A DNA stretch of 64,000 bases from Camellia lanceoleosa (lineage: Eukaryota; Streptophyta; Magnoliopsida; Ericales; Theaceae), in NCBI GenBank assembly GCA_025200525.1, contig CM045758.1:744001-808000 (forward strand). Reading direction: 5' to 3'. Position 1 is the first letter of the stretch; every line of letters begins with the position of its first letter. Both the position numbers and the translations under genes were made by a program. This document shows positions 59,237 through 64,000 of the stretch, one piece after another. The notes beneath the pieces were generated by a model that ran no database searches, was not told where the DNA came from, and saw nothing but the letters and a program-made list of their open reading frames with translations.

Positions 59237-59248
59237 TGGTATCAGAGC
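59237..59248 (+). promoter_or_regulatory. Primer-binding site for initiator tRNA-Met, level 1
   Basis: TGGTATCAGAGC is complementary to the 3' end of plant initiator tRNA-Met, the standard primer of many plant gypsy and copia elements. It lies three bases after the LTR end. Confidence 0.9.
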
Positions 59249-59361
59249 ATAGGTTGAGAAACCCTTGAGACCTTGAGGAACCTTAAGCCTGCTTGTTAAA
59301 TAACTTATTAGTGGTTATAGTGAGCATTTTTAGTTACTATGTAAAATTTTGATTTTTGTAT

Positions 59362-60029
59362 ATGGCAAATGAAAATCAAAATGGATAGTTGGAGAAGGAA
59401 CCTGAGACGTTAGAAGAACCTATTGATTGGGAAGAGGATCCAAAAGAAAAGCCAGAAGAGAACTTGGAAAAAGAATTCGGAGTTGGAGCTGACGGTGATT
59501 CCGATTCTGAGTCTGACTTTGATAAGGAATTGGAGGAGCCTGATCCTAAATCCTCGATAGAGGATGACCCTGAGGCAGCCTCGAGACACATGAAGGTGCT
59601 ACTCGTCCTGCCGTACGGGAAGGCAGTATTTGTAAGGGTTACCCCTATTAGGATATGCTATTGGAGAAGCTCTCCTATAATGGACATGTTTATCGGGCCA
59701 GTCCAGATAAGAGAATATCTGGACAATAATTTCTATTGAGTATGGAGCCTACCACCACAGTACGTCGTAAACAAGGGTGATGCATTTCTCCTCCAAGATA
59801 TTCGAATTACCCAACCTCCTTTCGGTCATGTTGTCTAAACTCTAGACCCATTGGTGAATTTTATAGAGCTGCCACATATCATGAGATCCCCACTTACGTG
59901 ATTAAGCGAATGGTGTGTCAGAATGAGGTGTGGATGGTCCTTGTCCGTTGGGAGTGTTATAGACTACTCGATGAGGCATGGAAGTTGGAGGAGACAGTGT
60001 GTCAATGTTGTGCCCACTTGCTTGGTTAG
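59362..60029 (+). pseudogene. Degenerate 5' ORF of level 1, acidic with a chromodomain-like end
   Basis: The ATG at 59362 is followed by a TAG at 59386. The frame then reads a Glu/Asp-rich segment (EEDPKEKPEENLEKEFG, DSDSESDFDKELEEPD) to 59739. After frame changes, a piece ending at 60029 reads YVIKRMVCQNEVWMVLVRWE, then CYRLLDEAWKLEET. The W-x-x-Y...AWKLEE spacing resembles a chromodomain, normally at the C-terminus of chromovirus integrase, so its place before gag is odd. I do not recognise the acidic part. Confidence 0.4.
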
Positions 60030-60281
60030 GAGATGGCAAGTGTAGAAGTTAGGGCAACCACAAATTTTGTAGTACTTAATTGTAATAGTCCTAGTTTCTA
60101 ACTTAGGATTTTTGGCAAAAATACCGCAATGAGATAGGAAGGGGTGGAATGATTATTTTTATTTTTTTAAATTTTTTTTTTCCTGAATGTATTGATTTTT
60201 TATTATTATTAATGAAATCCTAGTATTTAAAAGTTTGTGTGTTTAACTTGGACTATTTTACATGCATTTTATCTTTAAATA

Positions 60282-60325
60282 GATAAATAAATAAATAATG
60301 ATAATAATAATAACAAATAAATAAA
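60282..60325. repeat. AAAT/AAT microsatellite
   Basis: Runs of ATAA and ATA units between the 5' ORF and gag of the level-1 element. Confidence 0.8.
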
Positions 60326-60360
60326 TAGAGGGTGTAACAACAATATCCTTCGTACAGAAA

Positions 60361-60400
60361 ATGGCAGGAAGAACTAGGGGAAATGGATCCAATGACAATG

Positions 60401-60444
<44 letters not shown>

Positions 60445-61340
60445 AGTGACATCATGAATTTTGTTTAGACAATTACTAATGAATTAAGAAACCAACCCAG
60501 GCATGAAAACAACAAAGCCGAATTAATAGCAAAAAACTCAGGCCCCAAAATTTTTTTGGAGAACCCAATCCCTACACAGCTAAGGCATGGATAAGGCAAG
60601 TGAAGAAAATATTGAAGATGCTAGAAATTCATAACAAGCAGCACCAAGTGTCCCTCACCTCATTTCTCTTCGACGGGAAGACTGATTTCTGGTGGACAAT
60701 GATTAAGGAAAGTTGTCAAATGGCAGAACTATCTTGGAGACAGTTCGAGGAATTGTTTATGGAAAAGTACTTCCCAAACTCGGTAAGGCAGGAGATGATC
60801 TAAGAATTTCTCCAATTGAAACAAAAGGGCATGACTGTGACACAGTATACCAATAGATTAGAGGCCCTTTCTCGCCATGCCAGAGCTATAATGGAAAATG
60901 AAACAGACAAAGTAAGGTGCTTTGAGTGGGGACTTGACTCGAGAATCTAAGACAAGTTGGTTACAGTGCAACTACCTACTTATGCATAGGTAGTAGATAG
61001 GGCTCTTACTTTAGAAATAAAGAAGATGGACACTGCAAGAACTCATGGTCAACAGTCCAGAGCCAACCAGCAAAGAAGTAGAAGACCCTCAAGGAACAAT
61101 AGGACCCCTGCTGCTTCGGTACCCTATGCTAGGGGGCCACAACAACAGCAAGGGTACAATCTTGAACAATGTAGAAGGGGCTAGAAGATGTTACGAATAT
61201 GGCCAAGAAGGGAATTTTAGGAACAACTATCCTCAAAGGTTAGGCTACTACATCAATCAAGGGGGAGCCACTCAACGAAACAAATGCACGCTAACTTAGG
61301 AAACACGAGCTGCTCAAAATTCCCAATCCGGCAGAGGTTA
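60361..61340 (+). pseudogene. Gag of the level-1 chromovirus-like element
   Basis: ATG at 60361 (MAGRTRG), then a poly-Asn run from (AAC)n at about 60400-60440. The capsid-like core follows: KKILKMLEIHNKQHQVSLTS, FWWTMIKESCQMAELSWRQF, then EALSRHARAIMENETDKVRC. A zinc knuckle near 61190 has lost most ligands (CYEYGQEGNFRNNYPQ, where C-x2-C-x4-H-x4-C is expected). Stops lie near 60466, 60801, 60948 and 60987. Most are TAA/TAG where CAA/CAG fits the family, that is C-to-T changes. Confidence 0.85.
60397..60445. repeat. (AAC)n microsatellite within gag
   Basis: More than ten AAC units encoding an Asn run near the Gag N-terminus. Confidence 0.9.
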
Positions 61341-61341
61341 G

Positions 61342-61830
61342 TTGCCAGCTAATCGGAATGTGGGACAATCGAGGACTCAACAACCAAGAGATGCCAATGC
61401 AAGGAAATCTTGGGTGCCAAATCAAGGTGCCACCGGAAGAGTCTTTGCACTCCAAGAAGGAAAAGACACTGGAAATCCTTCGGTGATTCTAGGTATACTC
61501 ATCCTTATGAACTCTTGTGTACAAGTCTTGTTTGATTCTGGAGCATCACACTCTTTCATATCTGCTTTATGTGTTACAACTTTGGGATTAGAGCCTGAAC
61601 GTGTAGGAACACCTATGAGTGTAGCTTCACCACTAGGAGATCAAACTCGAATAGATCTCGTATGCAAATCATGTGAACTAGAAGTCTCTAGTTTGCGTTT
61701 AACTTGCGACCTACGAGTCATGGAAATGTCAAACTTTGACGTTATCTTAGGAATGGACTAGTTATCAGCCCATAGAGCCACCATTGATTGCTATCGAAAA
61801 ACAGTGACTACTTACTCTCAAGACGAAACG
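61342..61830 (+). pseudogene. Aspartic protease of level 1
   Basis: VLFDSGASHSFIS carries the D-S-G active site (Asp at about 61534), the form usual in plant chromoviruses, then a conserved MEMSNFDVILGMD block. A TAG at 61759 follows where a Trp codon is expected. Confidence 0.85.
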
Positions 61831-61899
61831 CGATTCCAATTTAAGGGGGATAAACAAGATTCTTTATCATCGACACTTCGAAAGTCAAAATGACACAAT

Positions 61900-62850
61900 C
61901 ACTTGGCTGGATGGCTAGCCAGCTTAGTTCTGGAAGATAAAGATCGTGTGGAACTGGGGCTACCTTGTGTGGTGTGTAAGTATGTTGATGTATTTCTAGA
62001 GGAACTACCAGAACTACCCCCAAAGCGAGAAGTAGACTTTATCGTTGAACTACAACCTGGTACATCACCGATCTCAATGGCACCACATCGTAAGGCACCA
62101 GTTGAACTGAGAGAGCTAAAGACACAGTTGCAAGAATTATTGGACAAGGAATTTGTAAGGCCAAGCACGTCCCCGTAAGGAGCATCAGCCTTATTTGTTA
62201 AAAAGATAGACGGGACACTTAGGTTGTGCATTGATTACTGACAACTCAATGGAGTCATCATTAAGAATCGGTATCCACTTCCTAGGATTGATGACCTCTT
62301 CGATCAGCTTAGGGGGGCAAAGTATTTCTCAAAGATAGACCTCAGGTCTGGGTATCACCAATTGTGTATTTGGGAAGAAGATATTCTTAAGACTACGTTT
62401 CGAACCCGTAACGGCCACTATGAGTTCGTAGTGATGCCATTCGGCCTAACCAATGCACCAAGCATATTCATGAGCTTAATGAACAAAATATTCATGCCTT
62501 ACTTAGATCAATTTGTGGTAGTTTTTAATGATGATATTTTGGTGTAAGAAAACCATGAACAACATTTGAGAATAGTATTTCTAACCTTAAGGGAGAACCA
62601 ACTATATGCTAAGGTTAGTAAATGTGAGTTCTGGATGGGGAAAGTAAAGTTTTTGGGTCGCATGGTGTCTGAAAGGGGAATATCAATGGACCCAACTAAA
62701 GTAGAAGCAGTGATAGAATGGAAGCAACCTAAGAACACATTCGAGATTCGTAGTTTCTTAGGATTGGCTAGTAATTATCGAAGATTCATTCAAGACTTCT
62801 CAAAATTAGCCAAACCAATGACACATTTGACTTGAAAAGGAGTTAAGTTT
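61900..62850 (+). pseudogene. Reverse transcriptase of level 1
   Basis: Blocks in order: [94 protein letters not shown], then [12 protein letters not shown], and YAKVSKCEFWMGKVKFLGR. The catalytic box reads FNDD where F/YIDD or VDD is usual. In-frame stops occur near 62176, 62239, 62546 and 62833. One frame covers nearly the whole domain, so decay is by point changes. Confidence 0.9.
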
Positions 62851-63297
62851 GGATGGAATGAGTCTTGTGAAAATTCATTCCAAGAACTCAAGAAAAGATT
62901 GACGAGTGCCCCTATTCTCATTGTACCAGAACAAGACGTTGGGTACAATGTGTATTGTGATGCTTCCAAAGAAGGTCTAGGGTACGTATTGATGCAAAAT
63001 GGCAAGGTGGTGGCATATGGATCAAGGCAATTAAAGAACCATGAGAAGAATTAACTCACTCATGACTTGGAGTTAGCAATTATAGTTCACGCTCTCAAAA
63101 TTTGGAGACACCACCTGTATGGTGAAAAGTTTAAGATATTCACCGGTCAAAAAAGCTTGAAGTATCTGTTCACCCAAAAGGATTTGAACATGCATCAGAG
63201 ACGCTGGATGGAATATCTTGAGGATCACCAATTTACCCTTTCCTATCATCTCGGCAAGGCTAACATGGTGACAAATGGGCTAAGTCGCAAGAATAGA
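62851..63297 (+). pseudogene. RNase H of level 1
   Basis: YNVYCDASKEGLGYVLMQNG includes the catalytic Asp, then VVAYGSRQLKNHEKN, a stop near 63051, LELAIIVHALKIWRHHLYG, LKYLFTQKDLNMHQRRWMEY and LGKANMVTNGLSRK. The order and motifs match gypsy RNase H; no second RNase H follows. Confidence 0.9.
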
Positions 63298-64000
63298 GGG
63301 ATTGTTTCTAGTTTAGCACTTAAAGAATGGAATATGGTTGGAACGCTCAATGAATTTGGGGTACAAATGGAGGTTCAAGATGAAAAGGCTTACCTTGGTG
63401 CTCTGATTGCTATGTCTAAAATTTTAAGCGAGATATTAGAATCATAAAAGTACGATCAAAAGGTAGCATTCATCAAGGCACGAATGGAGTCTAATGAAAC
63501 CATGCCTGGTTGGGAAATTCACACAAATGGGAGTTTGAAATTTCAAGATCGAATGTCCGTGCCAAGCGATGATCACTTAAGGAAAATGTACTTAAGGAAT
63601 TCCACCATTCAGTATTCGTAGTACACCTAGAAGGTACTAAGATGTACCAAGACTTAAAACGCCAATATTGGTGGGGCGGAATGAAAAGGGATATAGCAAA
63701 GTTTGTGTCTCAGTGCCTAACATGTCAATAAGTAAAGGCTGAACACCAAAGACCGACAAGAACACTTCAACCCTTACCAATCCCGGAATGGAAATGGAAA
63801 TACATAACCATGGATTTCGTGACAGGTTTGCCTCGATCACCACAAGGACATGACGGCGTGTGGGTAGTAGTAGATCGACTAACTATAAAATAGCCCAATT
63901 CTTACCTGTTAGGTCATCAGATACGTTAGATTCATTCAATAGATTTTTCATTAAAGAAATGATCAGATTACATGGAAGACCATATAGCATCGTGTCAGAT
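63298..64000 (+). pseudogene. Integrase of level 1, cut by window end
   Basis: After a linker (stop near 63446) come frame-shifted pieces: FVVHLEGTKMYQDLKRQYWW, MKRDIAKFVSQCLTCQ with a stop near 63728, [20 protein letters not shown] with the first catalytic Asp, and [10 protein letters not shown]. The core continues beyond 64000, so neither the rest of the active site nor any C-terminal chromodomain can be seen. Confidence 0.85.

Larger units (their letters stand above)
9229..64000 (+). mobile_element. Level-1 chromovirus-like gypsy element, interrupted by nested insertions
   Basis: The proposed 5' LTR starts with TGTAAGAACC at 9229, is interrupted at 9605-56868 by younger elements, resumes at 56869 and ends GGGGCGTCACA at 59233. 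A primer site for initiator tRNA-Met follows at 59237-59248. Gag, protease, reverse transcriptase, RNase H and the start of integrase follow on the + strand to the window end. The gag-pol order and the FDSGASHSFI-type protease are typical of plant gypsy chromoviruses. It is dead: stop codons interrupt every domain. The 3' LTR is outside the window, so the TSD cannot be checked. The LTR start is less certain than its end. Confidence 0.75.

Overview
This is plant nuclear heterochromatin, most likely from an angiosperm with a large genome. I see no ordinary host gene. The evidence is stacked Ty3/gypsy LTR retrotransposons with plant-type primer sites (initiator tRNA-Met and tRNA-Arg), plant-style introns and a Plant Mobile Domain (PMD) reading frame. 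The species cannot be named from the sequence.

Layout. 1-4679 holds two LTRs of one gypsy family in opposite orientation; the second is a solo LTR with a 5-bp target-site duplication (TSD). 4685-9228 is AT-rich and non-coding. From 9229 to the window end there is a three-level nest. Level 1 is a chromovirus-like element on the + strand: its 5' LTR starts near 9229, resumes at 56869 and ends at 59233, followed by a tRNA-Met primer site and decayed gag-pol to 64000. Level 2 is a probable solo LTR (9610-56863, TSD GAAAC) inserted in the level-1 LTR. Level 3 is a 44.9-kb insertion in level 2 (9967-54868, TSD ACTAG).

Level 3 is a tandem dimer of a giant Ogre/Tat-lineage element on the - strand, arranged LTR - internal - LTR - internal - LTR. 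LTRs are about 4.7-5.1 kb and each internal region about 15 kb, with one TSD pair around the whole. Each unit runs, on the - strand, primer site (tRNA-Arg), gag, acidic linker, protease, reverse transcriptase, degenerate RNase H, a second archaeal-type RNase H, integrase. Between integrase and the 3' LTR each unit carries a gene on the opposite (+) strand, with a TATA box, a 5'-UTR intron and about six coding exons for a PMD protein with an acidic/basic tail. Because the gene is antisense to the element's genomic RNA, its introns are not removed during retrotransposition. The PMD mRNA is fully complementary to the element RNA.

The LTRs carry 73-bp, 133-bp and 160-bp tandem repeats and two near-perfect hairpins each; the second PMD intron carries a 51-bp minisatellite. 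Differences among the three LTRs and two internal copies are concentrated at CAG/CTG/CCG/CGG (CHG) sites as small indels and shuffles, in blocks separated by near-identical blocks. This looks more like base-calling or polishing error at methylated CHG sites than evolution, so many frameshifts in the level-3 genes may not be real.
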